DNA from: Bacteroidales bacterium UBA5833
GTDB lineage: Bacteria; Bacteroidota; Bacteroidia; Bacteroidales; Lentimicrobiaceae
Direction of reading: 5' to 3'
Length of the DNA: 30,448 nt
Assembly (NCBI GenBank): GCA_002433025.1
Contig: DJGZ01000055.1
Span: forward strand, 1-30,448
Part shown: positions 1-8,252 of the stretch, piece by piece
Numbering within the stretch: position 1 is the first letter of the stretch
How the letters are laid out: each line of letters opens with the position of its first letter
The notes under the pieces: generated by a model
Seen by the model: the letters and a program-made list of their open reading frames with translations, nothing else
What the model was told of the DNA's origin: nothing
Database searches by the model: none
Position numbers and translations under genes: made by a program

Positions 1-2801
1 ATTACCGGAGCTTCAGTGTCAACGGTTCTGACCAGATTCTGGTATACGTTGATTGAATTACCGGAACCATCGGTAACACTGTATGTTCTTACAATGGTTT
101 CAATACATCCGTCAAGTACAGGCGAGCCATCGCTTACCCATGCCACAACCGGAGTTTCGCAATTATCGTCTTCATCCGTAACAACCAGAATATCAGGGTC
201 GGGGAATGTGCCGTTGCATCCTGAAAGAACGATATCGGCAGGGTTACTTGCTGTTGGCGGAGTGGTATCGGGAACTGTACCTACTGTATAGTTACCGTTG
301 AACGTACATCCATCCGCATCAGTAACCAGAACTGAGTAGGTTCCGGCTACGATGTTTGACAGATCTTCGGTTCCGGCAGTATAACCATTAGGACCGGTCC
401 AGCTGTAAGTATAAGGAGCTGATCCTCCGGTAACGGTAATATTGATGGACCCGTCAGCAACGGTGGTGCATGAATTGTTATTCACCACAGAAGTTACAGA
501 CAGGGGCTCAGCAACTTCAATACTCATTTCATCCGATACGGAACAACCGCTTGCCTGATTGGTGACTGTAAGTGTAAAAGTAAAGGTTCCGGATGTCGAA
601 GGAGTGAAAACGGGATTGGCAATATTGGCATTGCTCAGTCCGGTTGCGGGAGCCCATGTATAGAGCAATGTCCCTGATCCGGTTGCTGAACCCTGCAGCT
701 GATGTGTTTCGCACAGACCTATGCCTGCATCAGGACCTGCACTGACATTGTTGGGTGTAGCCTTAACGATCACCAGTGAAGAAGCAGTTCCTGTACAACC
801 ATTGGCTGCAGTACCTGTAACTGTATATGAGGTATTCGAAACCGGACTCACTGTAATGGATGCGCTGGTTGCTCCACCCGGATTCCAAACATACGAGGCT
901 GCGCCCGAAGCAGTAATGGTCACTTCAGTTCCGCGGCAAACTTCGACTTCTGCTGGATTAACTGTTATAACCGGTGAAGGGTTAACCGTAACAATTACCT
1001 GATCAGTTGAAGCACACTGTCCGGATGCATTGGTTACTGTCAGGGTGTAGGTGGTGGTGACAGCCGGAGATGCAACAGGATTTGCAATAGAAGGATTGCT
1101 CAGTCCGGTGGCAGGGCTCCATGAGTATAATACGCCGCCTGTTCCGTTCAGCTGGGTGCTGGTACCAGAACAAATGGAAACATCGCTTCCGGCATTGGCA
1201 ACAATCGGCTGAGGCTCACCAATGGTGGCTGCAGCGGAAACCGGTTCGTAGCAGCTTCCCGGATCTCTTACAAGAACCGTATAGGATCCTGCTGACAATC
1301 CGGTAAATGTATTTGATGACTGCCAGGTTGTTCCGTTATTAATGGAATACTGATAACTTCCGGAACCTCCGGTAGCATTGATCGTAATAACACCATTGCT
1401 CTGACCTGCACACTGTGCATTGGTAGCAGAGACAGAAGCTATGGTTACCTGTTCGTAAATGTTGATGACTTCTTCAACATAAGAGATATTTTCATCACAG
1501 GGGCAGGAATTTCTGACCCTGACAATAAAGGTTTCAGCATTATCACCCGTACCATCATTCACAGCATAATAGGGAATTTCATAAGAAGCCTGTCCTGCAG
1601 GAATCACAATCTGTGTCGGAAATGGCTGTCCGCCCGAAGTAAGAATATCGGAACCATTAATAGCAGAGCCGGCAAGAATAAGATCTACATGATAGTCTTC
1701 AGTAAGATCAGTAGTCATCCGGGTGACAACAAGCCTGTTGTTGGTACAACCTTCAAATATATTATTGTTATTCTGGATTCCGTTACCGAAGTGGGTCAAT
1801 GAAAGTGTTTCGGCATTGAAACTTCTGGCACCAAGAAATACCGCGGCATCATACTGCTGGTCAGAGGCGTCGGCAATGGCCATTTTGATGCGGTAAGTAG
1901 CACAGGGGGTAACAGGATACGTTGCGGTCAACTCAACAGTATAACCATCAAACTGCATGGTAAGGGACCCTGAAGGATTGTCAATGTAGTACTCAGCATT
2001 ATGGGCAGGATAAGACTGACCGTTGGTATTTACACCTGCAGGGTGGATGGTATTAATGGTTACATCTTCTCCGTTCGGGAGAGTTGCGAGATTGATTGCA
2101 TTATTTGAATAGGGTCCGGAGATGCCGGGACCGCTGAGGAAAAATCCGAAAGCATCGTTGAAGTTAGTATGAACATACTCCAGGTACTCTTCGGAAGCAA
2201 AAACATACTTGAACTCTACTGTATTCCCGGCTGGAATAAAGTCAAATTCAAGAACGGCTGCATCATACATGGTTCTGCCCGAAATAGTGGCAAGGTCAGG
2301 GTCAGAGGCATTGGAGACCATCTGATCGCTGCGGCCTGCATTGTTGTTGGGCCCCATGGCCGAACTTATCCGCCCGGTAGATAAAACAAGCCCTTCTTCC
2401 AGTGCAAAACCGGAAGTGGCCCTTTCAAAGTAACCAAGCATCCGGTTCCCGGGGGTACTGTTCCAGGTGTGATTTGTCCAGTTTCCATTATTGCGGTTAT
2501 AATAACCAAATCTGATATTTTCAGCCTGCAAACATCCTGTCACCAGCACATTCTGAACCAACTGCTGAGGAATCATCGCATTATAGGTAGCGTTTTCAGC
2601 CACTGAAATGGAGCCTGAAGGAGCCCTTTGCGAAGAATTTCCTCCGTCACCTGATATCCCCGGGATATCAGCAGGCGGAATCCGGTTAGGAACAATGGAT
2701 TCCTGCGTTCCAAACTGAGCGGTTACAGATAAAACTGTAAACAGGGCGAATGCTGCTGTCATTAATACACCAGCCCTGTGGCCGTTGGTAGATGTTTTCA
2801 T
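1..2801 (-). CDS. Large T9SS-type surface protein, choice-of-anchor L plus SprB repeats (C-terminus off the left edge)
   Basis: The reverse strand is open from an ATG at 2801 to the window edge, at least 933 codons, with no stop; the C-terminus is missing. Residues 1-25 form a signal peptide ending near SVTAQ. Residues about 60-330 match the choice-of-anchor L domain, seen in VFASEEYLEYV (near 199) and FNDAFGFFLSGPG (near 215). Residues about 454-513 and 769-830 are SprB-type repeats (NGVITINATGGSGSYQYS, DGSINITVTGGSAPYTYSW). Between them are PKD/Ig-like repeats with the phrase ATGLSN.xIANPV near residues 560 and 714. From about 845 an HYR-like domain starts (DTTPPTASNPADIVLSGC). Proteins with this layout are exported by T9SS and act as adhesins or gliding-associated surface proteins; the exact role is inferred. 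Length and sorting-signal type cannot be seen. Confidence 0.9.
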   Translation of the reverse strand, partial: MKTSTNGHRAGVLMTAAFALFTVLSVTAQFGTQESIVPNRIPPADIPGISGDGGNSSQRAPSGSISVAENATYNAMIPQQLVQNVLVTGCLQAENIRFGYYNRNNGNWTNHTWNSTPGNRMLGYFERATSGFALEEGLVLSTGRISSAMGPNNNAGRSDQMVSNASDPDLATISGRTMYDAAVLEFDFIPAGNTVEFKYVFASEEYLEYVHTNFNDAFGFFLSGPGISGPYSNNAINLATLPNGEDVTINTIHPAGVNTNGQSYPAHNAEYYIDNPSGSLTMQFDGYTVELTATYPVTPCATYRIKMAIADASDQQYDAAVFLGARSFNAETLSLTHFGNGIQNNNNIFEGCTNNRLVVTRMTTDLTEDYHVDLILAGSAINGSDILTSGGQPFPTQIVIPAGQASYEIPYYAVNDGTGDNAETFIVRVRNSCPCDENISYVEEVINIYEQVTIASVSATNAQCAGQSNGVITINATGGSGSYQYSINNGTTWQSSNTFTGLSAGSYTVLVRDPGSCYEPVSAAATIGEPQPIVANAGSDVSICSGTSTQLNGTGGVLYSWSPATGLSNPSIANPVASPAVTTTYTLTVTNASGQCASTDQVIVTVNPSPVITVNPAEVEVCRGTEVTITASGAASYVWNPGGATSASITVSPVSNTSYTVTGTAANGCTGTASSLVIVKATPNNVSAGPDAGIGLCETHQLQGSATGSGTLLYTWAPATGLSNANIANPVFTPSTSGTFTFTLTVTNQASGCSVSDEMSIEVAEPLSVTSVVNNNSCTTVADGSINITVTGGSAPYTYSWTGPNGYTAGTEDLSNIVAGTYSVLVTDADGCTFNGNYTVGTVPDTTPPTASNPADIVLSGCNGTFPDPDILVVTDEDDNCETPVVAWVSDGSPVLDGCIETIVRTYSVTDGSGNSINVYQNLVRTVDTEAPV

Positions 2802-3238
2802 AACTAGGTATTTTGATATTTCTTTGTTTTCCCCATTTATACTGCCTGGGTGGCAGGTTCGATGTTTCCTGTATCCTTCTGCTCCCGACCCATCCCCCCA
2901 GATGCGTGCTTGCAGCTTTTCATTCGATTGTCCTTTGATTATCAGTGCTTTAAAAGAACCCCTTGATTGATCTCCGAAACAATTAACTTTTGCATTCAGA
3001 TACACAGAACTTAACGGTACAAAATTATTCCGTGGAACATGACTGCGCAATACGGTTTAATACTACTTTTTAGGTCTGACGCGGCCTGCAGCGCATGGGT
3101 ATTTATACGTAGGATGGAGAAATCACCTATCTGGATTATGCGTACATCTGGCAGCGGCTGTCTGTATCGGGCCGGTCCAAATCCATGATTTTGCAGGTAG
3201 AAGGATCACCGGAAATGGTTAATTATTCAGTGTAGTTC
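2802..3238. other. Intergenic region with the promoter and long leader of the surface protein gene
   Basis: About 440 bases without a credible gene. It holds the promoter at 3020-3050 and the predicted leader (about 2802-3013), which has a C-rich tract near 2890-2902. The 61-codon plus-strand ORF at 2785-2970 has no recognisable protein character and overlaps the leader. I see no riboswitch or RNA gene in it. Confidence 0.5.
3020..3050 (-). promoter_or_regulatory. Bacteroidota-type promoter for the surface protein
   Basis: On the minus strand a TTG (3050-3048) is followed after exactly 20 bases by TAATTTTG (3027-3020), a full match to TAnnTTTG. It would start transcription near 3013 and leave a leader of about 210 bases before the ATG at 2801. 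Confidence 0.55.
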
Positions 3239-3270
3239 AAAAAAAAAACTGCCCGTATGTGGCAGCTTTT
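3239..3270 (-). terminator. Rho-independent terminator of the pseudouridine synthase gene
   Basis: On the minus strand CTGCC (3253-3249 partner of 3265-3261) forms a short GC stem around a 7-base loop, extended by A-T pairs, followed by a run of ten T. It lies about 25 bases after the stop codon of the pseudouridine synthase gene. Confidence 0.75.
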
Positions 3271-3291
3271 AAATTTCACTTACTAAGAATT

Positions 3292-4839
3292 TCAGATCAT
3301 CATCAGCATATTGATCTCCTGTTGTTCAAGAAAACGCCACCGGCCACGCGGCAGGTCCTTTTTGGTAAGGTTGGCAAATGCCACCCGGTCGAGTTTTACC
3401 ACTTCATAATCAAGCGCTTCGAACAATCGCCTGACCACCCTGTTCTTTCCGGAGTGAATCACAACGCCTATATTCTTTTTGTCATCGTTTTTCCCGGTAT
3501 AGGCAATTTCATCCACAGCCATCATACCGTCTTCCAGTTCAATGCCCTCGGATAACTGAATCATATCCGCTTTACTCAGGCCCTTGTTCAGCTCAACATG
3601 ATAAACTTTACGGACTTTGTGTCCGGGATGGGTAAGCTTTTTGGCAACATCCCCATCGTTGGTAAACAGTAGCAGGCCCGTAGTATTGCGATCGAGACGG
3701 CCAACCGGATAAATTCTTTCGCGGCAGGCATCCTTCACCAGCATCATCACGGTATTTCTGTCCTGCGGATCATCCACGGTAGTAATATAGCCTTTGGGTT
3801 TATTCAGCAACAGGTACACCTTCTTCTCCATACTCAGGGTTTCCCCTCCGAACTGCACCTGGTCTTCTCTCGAAATGCGGGTGCCCAGCAGAGTTACCAC
3901 CTTGCCGTTCACCGAAACAGCTCCGGATTCAATCAGGGTATCGGCTTCCCTGCGGGAGCAGATGCCGGCATTGGCAAGATACTTATTGAGCCGTATGGTA
4001 CCATCCTCGCCAAAGCCGCGTTTTCCTCTGACGTGCTTATCCGGTGAGGCTGCTTTATCCCGGCGGAATCCTCCGGATTTTGGTGAAGCTTCGTCACTTT
4101 CACGTTTTTTAAATGAAGGCCGCTTTGATCCTGTATCCCTGTTGCCAAACTTTCTTTCCGGCTTAAACTCACGGTCATCCCTTTTCCGGGTGTTATCCCC
4201 TGCGGAAGTTTTCCTGCTGTCAGAAGTACGTTCACGGGGGCTGAACGGTTCCCCGCTCCCCTTTTCCAACCGCTTTTTATAAGGCCGCGGGGGGTCAGTA
4301 TCTTCATGCCTGCTTTTGTAAGGTTTCCTGTCTTTGTCAGGATAATCGCCGGATGGGCGATCAAAGGATCTCCGTTCACGGGGAGTTCCGGATTCCTCGT
4401 CGCGCTTTCGGGGACGGAACGGTTTTCCCTCATGGGTGTCTTTTGAAAACCTCGGAGCATCAGCACTGTGCAGTCTATTTTCAGAAGGTTTGCGGCTTCT
4501 ATCAGGATATTCACCGGATGGGCGATCAAAGGATCTCTTTTCACGGGGCGCTCCGGATTCCTCATCGCGTTTCCGGGGGCGGGATGGTCTATCTCCTTTT
4601 CTGCTATCTGAAAACCGGGGGGCATCCGGTCCTCCGTGTCTTTTCTCATAAGGCTTGCGGCTCCTGAAGGTTTTGTCATCCGCGTTTGCCGTATCTCCTG
4701 AATGCTCAGCATCCTTATTTCCGCGCTTGCCACCGAAAGCCGGCTTCCGGGTGCTGCTTCCCTTACCGGGACGGTCTCCGACGGGTTTCCTGCGCTTTCC
4801 CGGATCATTCTCACCGGGAATCCTTTTCATTGCACTCAT
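3292..4839 (-). CDS. RsuA/RluB-family pseudouridine synthase with long basic repetitive N-terminus
   Basis: Isomerises uridine to pseudouridine in rRNA (family function). 515 residues from the ATG at 4839; ATG 4830 is also possible, and a TTG at 4860 is disfavoured because it falls inside the -7 box. Residues about 1-275 are Arg/Lys/Asp/Ser-rich and disordered, with a 55-residue tandem repeat. An S4 RNA-binding domain follows (about 282-325, IRLNKYLANAGICSRREAD), then the catalytic domain with GRLDRNTTGLLLFTNDGD, where D383 is the catalytic Asp. RluB/RsuA enzymes without this tail are about 230-300 residues; basic disordered N-termini are seen in Bacteroidota members. The large second-frame ORF across the tail (3933-4814) is a compositional shadow. 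The exact target site (for example 23S 2605) is not shown by sequence. Confidence 0.93.
   Translation of the reverse strand: MSAMKRIPGENDPGKRRKPVGDRPGKGSSTRKPAFGGKRGNKDAEHSGDTANADDKTFRSRKPYEKRHGGPDAPRFSDSRKGDRPSRPRKRDEESGAPREKRSFDRPSGEYPDRSRKPSENRLHSADAPRFSKDTHEGKPFRPRKRDEESGTPRERRSFDRPSGDYPDKDRKPYKSRHEDTDPPRPYKKRLEKGSGEPFSPRERTSDSRKTSAGDNTRKRDDREFKPERKFGNRDTGSKRPSFKKRESDEASPKSGGFRRDKAASPDKHVRGKRGFGEDGTIRLNKYLANAGICSRREADTLIESGAVSVNGKVVTLLGTRISREDQVQFGGETLSMEKKVYLLLNKPKGYITTVDDPQDRNTVMMLVKDACRERIYPVGRLDRNTTGLLLFTNDGDVAKKLTHPGHKVRKVYHVELNKGLSKADMIQLSEGIELEDGMMAVDEIAYTGKNDDKKNIGVVIHSGKNRVVRRLFEALDYEVVKLDRVAFANLTKKDLPRGRWRFLEQQEINMLMMI
4216..4659 (-). repeat. 55-codon tandem repeat in the pseudouridine synthase N-terminus
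   Basis: Two full 55-residue copies and a partial third follow one another. They share RKRDEESG(A/T)PRE and RSFDRPSG(E/D)YPD, each beginning RKP. The 165-bp DNA copies are still clearly alike, so the duplication is moderately recent. Confidence 0.85.
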
Positions 4840-4857
4840 TGAATAAAATTTAGCCTG

Positions 4858-4865
4858 CAAAGTTA
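4858..4865 (-). promoter_or_regulatory. -7 box TAACTTTG of the pseudouridine synthase gene
   Basis: Exact match to TAnnTTTG, 18 bases upstream of the ATG at 4839. No TTG is found at the expected distance upstream. Its position supports starting at 4839 or 4830 and not at the TTG at 4860. Confidence 0.45.
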
Positions 4866-5073
4866 GCGAAGATTATCACATGCACATGAAATATAAAAAT
4901 ACTGATTTTCAAAGAATTTGTCCCCCTTCACTCTCCTTGTATTCCTGCAGGCTACAAATCTTTTCAAGCGAAAATACGCAGCTGATTGTTTTTTTTCGTA
5001 TATTCGTAAAACGACATTTACAGAGAATATTTCTGCATAAATATTCTCCTCAAACCAGCAAAAATTTAGCATT

Positions 5074-6201
5074 ATGGAACCGCAGGAAGAAAAAATCTTA
5101 GTCATCGCCCGTCATTCGAATTCCAGGGCACTACTCTTGCAATCCAGGCTTGCTGCAGAAGGTATTGAATGTTTCCTGTCGCACCAGAACCTGCTTCAGG
5201 GCGCATTTTCATCAGGCGTGGAAATCAGGGTAAAAAAATCGGATGTTGAGAAAGCATTACGTCTTATTGAAAAATCGAAGGCAGAACACGGAATCCAAAA
5301 AGAAGCAGCAGTTAAATCGCTGCGCAGCGTCAGAAAGATACTTGTGCCCGTTGACTTCTCCGATGCTTCGCTGAAGGCATGCAGTTTTGCCCTTGGTCTT
5401 GCTGCCAGGCTCAAAGCTGAGATCAAACTTTTACATGTTTATTACAATCCGGTGATTGATATCGCCCCCTTTGATACCAGCCATGCCTACCAGGTAAATC
5501 TGGTCAATTACCTGCACGAAGCCGAACAAAATGCCCGGCATCAGTTGGTAAACCTGGCAAAGGAGCTGAAAGCCAAAGCGAAGAAAAAGAAATCGGATAC
5601 CCGGATAACCTATTCACTCACCAACGGGATTGCTGCAGATGAGATCATTGCGAAAAGCCGCAAGTATAAACCCGGCCTTATCGTGATTGGCACCAGGGGT
5701 ATCGGTCATCAAACCGGTGGATTTCTGGGCAGCGTAACAGCAAAGGTGATAGAAAAAACCGCCGCACCAGTGCTGGCGATTCCCGAAAACTGCCGGTATA
5801 CCAGTATCGAGAATCTGAAAAATGTGCTTTATGCTACTGATTTTGACGAGTCGGACCACCTGAATATGAGCCGGCTGATCAACCTGCTGCACCCTTTTGA
5901 TACTGCCCTTTTCTGTGTGCACGTCAGCATCGGCCTCCGCAAATCATGGCAAAAAGTAAAAATGGACAGCCTGGAATATTTTATGGAAAAGGAATACCCT
6001 AAATATCCGGTAAAATACGAGATCGTTGTCAGCGATGATATCATCAACGGACTGGAAACCTATATGCGCAACCAGTCGATAGATGTAATCGCCCTCACCA
6101 ACCATAACCGCGGACTGCTGGCAAAGTTGTTTACGCCTAGTATCACAAAAATGGTTCTGGGAAGAATCAATAAACCGCTTTTTGTATTCAAATCATCTTA
6201 A
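5074..6201 (+). CDS. DUF2007 domain fused to tandem universal stress protein (UspA) domains
   Basis: 375 residues. Residues 7-66 look like DUF2007 (ILVIARHSNSRALLLQSRL, then a hydrophobic strand and EIRVKKSDVEKAL), a small domain thought to sense or bind a ligand. Residues 87-237 are a Usp domain with the full nucleotide-binding pattern G206-x2-G209-x9-G219-S220, so ATP binding is likely. Residues 249-373 are a second Usp domain; at the matching place it reads LTNHNRGLLAKLFTPS and lacks the glycine pattern, so it probably does not bind ATP the same way. Cytoplasmic; no signal peptide. Usp proteins act in stress and energy-state responses; the specific role is unknown. No matching -7 box is visible upstream. 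Confidence 0.85.
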   Translation: MEPQEEKILVIARHSNSRALLLQSRLAAEGIECFLSHQNLLQGAFSSGVEIRVKKSDVEKALRLIEKSKAEHGIQKEAAVKSLRSVRKILVPVDFSDASLKACSFALGLAARLKAEIKLLHVYYNPVIDIAPFDTSHAYQVNLVNYLHEAEQNARHQLVNLAKELKAKAKKKKSDTRITYSLTNGIAADEIIAKSRKYKPGLIVIGTRGIGHQTGGFLGSVTAKVIEKTAAPVLAIPENCRYTSIENLKNVLYATDFDESDHLNMSRLINLLHPFDTALFCVHVSIGLRKSWQKVKMDSLEYFMEKEYPKYPVKYEIVVSDDIINGLETYMRNQSIDVIALTNHNRGLLAKLFTPSITKMVLGRINKPLFVFKSS

Positions 6202-6204
6202 AAA

Positions 6205-6567
6205 CTACAGAACCGGATAGAAGGCATCTTCGATGTGATGAACCCGCTTTGTGGTATTGTTCAGGATCACTGAAATGATATCGAAGCGGGCTTCTTTTTG
6301 TATATTGTTCTTCTCAATATATGCCTGGGTGGCGCGCACAAGAAAGCGCTGCTTGGCTGAATTAACAAACACTTCAGGCTCACCGAAGTAGTTGGATGTC
6401 CGCGTTTTTACTTCCACCACCACCAGGTAGTTATCTGTTTCGGCGATGATGTCTATTTCATCTTTCCCGAATCTCCAGTTGGTATCGCGGATGGTATACC
6501 CATGATCCCGCAGGTGTTTTGCGGCAATCTCCTCCCCTGCCCTGCCAAGGTCATTATGCTCTGCCAT
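6205..6567 (-). CDS. YraN/UPF0102-family predicted endonuclease-like protein
   Basis: 120 residues, normal for the family. The restriction-endonuclease-like core is visible: E13 (GRAGEEIAAKHL), D39 in GKDEIDII, and E52-x-K54 in VVVEVKTR. The family is widespread and predicted to act on Holliday-junction-type or other DNA, but its biological role is not settled. It converges on the Usp fusion gene with only 3 bases between stop codons, so the two transcripts must overlap or end inside each other's genes. Confidence 0.88.
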   Translation of the reverse strand: MAEHNDLGRAGEEIAAKHLRDHGYTIRDTNWRFGKDEIDIIAETDNYLVVVEVKTRTSNYFGEPEVFVNSAKQRFLVRATQAYIEKNNIQKEARFDIISVILNNTTKRVHHIEDAFYPVL

Positions 6568-6744
6568 ATGTTTTCCTGTATGTATAAGAATAGAACATTA
6601 TAAAGTCAGGCTCTGCGGCAAGCTGCTGATTGCTTCCGGAAATATCCTGTTTATTAAATTGATACTGCTTTAATATTTCAAGCTTGGACTCTTAAAGATA
6701 GCAAGAAAGACAATGCTAAAGTTAGGTTTTCTTTTCCTGGAAAA

Positions 6745-7770
6745 CTAATAAAGATTGCCTAATAACAGGGCATAAAGCAAATAGAGCAGCGCAAAAAATC
6801 CAAGTATGAAAACTGCCGGTTTAAACAGTGACTTCAGTTTACCCGAGGCGGATCGCTGATCGGGCGGTTGAAAAGAGAGACTTCCGATACCCGCCGACAC
6901 ATCCAGTAATGCTTCACGCCCCAGTAAGAGCGGCATATTTTCCTTTATATGACCTGCAGGGAAACCAAACAGCACAGGATATTTATATTCTGCCACAGTT
7001 TCATGAATGATCTGTTCAGCATTTTTGCCAAAAGGGATGGTATTGTCGCGCATCTCTGTCATGCCACCAACAATGAGACCCGCCAGCCCGTCGAGTTTGC
7101 CGCTTCGTTTCAGGTTCATCATCATCCGGTCGATATGATAAAGGTACTCATCCAGATCCTCGATAAAGAGTATTTTATCCCGGGGGTCAATATCGGAAGG
7201 GGTTCCGGAAAGGCTGTAGAGGATGGAAAGATTGCCGCCGACCACAATGCCCCGGGCATGGCCCGGCACGGAAAAAGCTTCCGGCTCCACCCGGTAGGCC
7301 GGATTTTCGCCGCAAAGACAGCGCAGCATAGCTTCGGCCGGCTCACCCACTGGTCCATCCGCCGGAATATTCAACGGCATGGTCGCATGCAGGGTTTCTA
7401 TCCCGTAGTGCCGCTGAATGTGCGAATGCAATACGGTAATGTCGCTGTAACCCACAATCCATTTGGGATCCCTGAGGAAACCGGAAAAGTCAAGCTTATC
7501 AATGATCCTTACAGTCCCGTAACCTCCCCTCGCACAAACCACAGCCCTGACGTCAGAATTATCAAGCATCTCCTGTAAGTCGGCCCTGCGCAGTTCATCC
7601 GCTCCGGCAAACTGCCGGTCGGAAGCATATAAGTTCCTTCCCGTAATCACCACAAATCCCTGTGATTCAAACCAACGGACGGCAGGCTCAATTTCGGCCG
7701 GCAACACCTTGCGGGCAGTGGCCACAATACCTATCTTATCTCCGGGCTTCAGAAATGCAGGGGTGATCAT
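6745..7770 (-). CDS. Peptidase S66 LD-carboxypeptidase with C-terminal membrane anchor
   Basis: 341 residues. S66 enzymes cut the L,D bond that releases the terminal D-Ala of murein tetrapeptides during cell-wall recycling; MccF relatives cut peptide antibiotics. The expected Ser-Glu-His triad is visible: S109 in GYSDIT, Glu in the LFIEDLDEY segment (E204 or E208), H274 in GFPAGH. ARGGYG (80-85) is the conserved oxyanion-side motif. Residues 317-339 form a hydrophobic membrane segment after a Lys-rich stretch, an addition missing from classical LdcA. No N-terminal signal is seen, so the catalytic domain probably faces the cytoplasm. A -7 box sits 19 bases upstream of the ATG, and the gene is divergent from the csaA operon. 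Confidence 0.9.
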   Translation of the reverse strand: MITPAFLKPGDKIGIVATARKVLPAEIEPAVRWFESQGFVVITGRNLYASDRQFAGADELRRADLQEMLDNSDVRAVVCARGGYGTVRIIDKLDFSGFLRDPKWIVGYSDITVLHSHIQRHYGIETLHATMPLNIPADGPVGEPAEAMLRCLCGENPAYRVEPEAFSVPGHARGIVVGGNLSILYSLSGTPSDIDPRDKILFIEDLDEYLYHIDRMMMNLKRSGKLDGLAGLIVGGMTEMRDNTIPFGKNAEQIIHETVAEYKYPVLFGFPAGHIKENMPLLLGREALLDVSAGIGSLSFQPPDQRSASGKLKSLFKPAVFILGFFALLYLLYALLLGNLY

Positions 7771-7789
7771 ATTTTTTAGTTTTACAGAT

Positions 7790-7797
7790 CAAAGATA
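7790..7797 (-). promoter_or_regulatory. -7 box TATCTTTG of the LD-carboxypeptidase gene
   Basis: Exact TAnnTTTG match on the minus strand, 19 bases before the ATG at 7770. The -33 element at the usual distance is poor (ATG in place of TTG). Confidence 0.5.
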
Positions 7798-7827
7798 AAG
7801 GAAATCCCCAAGGGCCGCATCCTCAAA

Positions 7828-7846
7828 ATTTAGAATCATTCTAAAT
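7828..7846. promoter_or_regulatory. Perfect 9-1-9 palindrome, PerR/Fur-family-like operator
   Basis: ATTTAGAATCATTCTAAAT is a perfect inverted repeat around one base. Its core TTAGAAT-C-ATTCTAA has the 7-1-7 layout of Fur-family boxes and agrees with the PerR consensus TTATAATnATTATAA at 12 of 14 fixed positions. It lies between the -7 boxes of the divergent LD-carboxypeptidase and csaA-rubrerythrin transcripts. The regulator itself is not in the window, so the assignment is inferred. Confidence 0.45.
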
Positions 7847-7878
7847 GCTTTTAGCGCAAGGGATTGAGCATGGTTTTC

Positions 7879-7886
7879 TATTTTTG
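7879..7886 (+). promoter_or_regulatory. -7 box TATTTTTG of the csaA-rubrerythrin operon
   Basis: Exact TAnnTTTG match 13 bases upstream of the ATG at 7900, giving a very short leader. It also argues against the upstream in-frame TTG (7864) and ATG (7870) as starts. Confidence 0.45.
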
Positions 7887-7899
7887 TTCAAACAAATCT

Positions 7900-8229
7900 A
7901 TGATAAGCTGGAACGATTTTGAAAAGGTAGAAATCAGAACCGGGACGATACTTACGGCTGAGGAATTTCCCGAAGCCCGCAAGCCGGCCTGGAAACTCAC
8001 CATTGATTTCGGGAAGCTCGGCGTGCTGAAATCTTCGGCGCAAATCACTTCCATTTACAGGCAGGAGGATCTGCCGGGTAAACAGATAGTGGCAGTGGTG
8101 AACTTCCCACCCAAACAGATTGGTCCTTTCCGGAGCGAATGCCTGGTGCTCGGGGTTTATACAGAAGCCGGAGAGGTCGTGCTGCTGCAGACCGAACGCG
8201 GGGTTGACAACGGATTAAGAATCGGATAA
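7900..8229 (+). CDS. csaA: CsaA-type tRNA-binding OB-fold protein
   Basis: 109 residues from the ATG at 7900, the family's usual length. The whole chain follows CsaA: ISWNDFEKVEIRTGTI, EEFPEARKPAWKL, the SSAQIT segment, VVNFPPKQIGPFRSE, and the end VVLLQTERGVDNGLRIG. The OB fold is the same tRNA-binding domain found at the C-terminus of MetG, and MetG is encoded 1.3 kb downstream. CsaA has been linked to chaperone and export-related activity in Bacillus and to tRNA binding; its job here is inferred. First gene of an operon with the DUF1801-like gene (23-base gap) and rubrerythrin. Confidence 0.92.
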   Translation: MISWNDFEKVEIRTGTILTAEEFPEARKPAWKLTIDFGKLGVLKSSAQITSIYRQEDLPGKQIVAVVNFPPKQIGPFRSECLVLGVYTEAGEVVLLQTERGVDNGLRIG

Positions 8230-8252
8230 CCGGAAAAATGCAGGAATAGTTT

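Noticed and set aside
3933..4814. 293-codon minus-strand ORF in a second frame of the pseudouridine synthase
   Set aside because: It overlaps the GC-rich repetitive tail completely, and the known S4/catalytic domain frame is the other one; its openness comes from the repeat.
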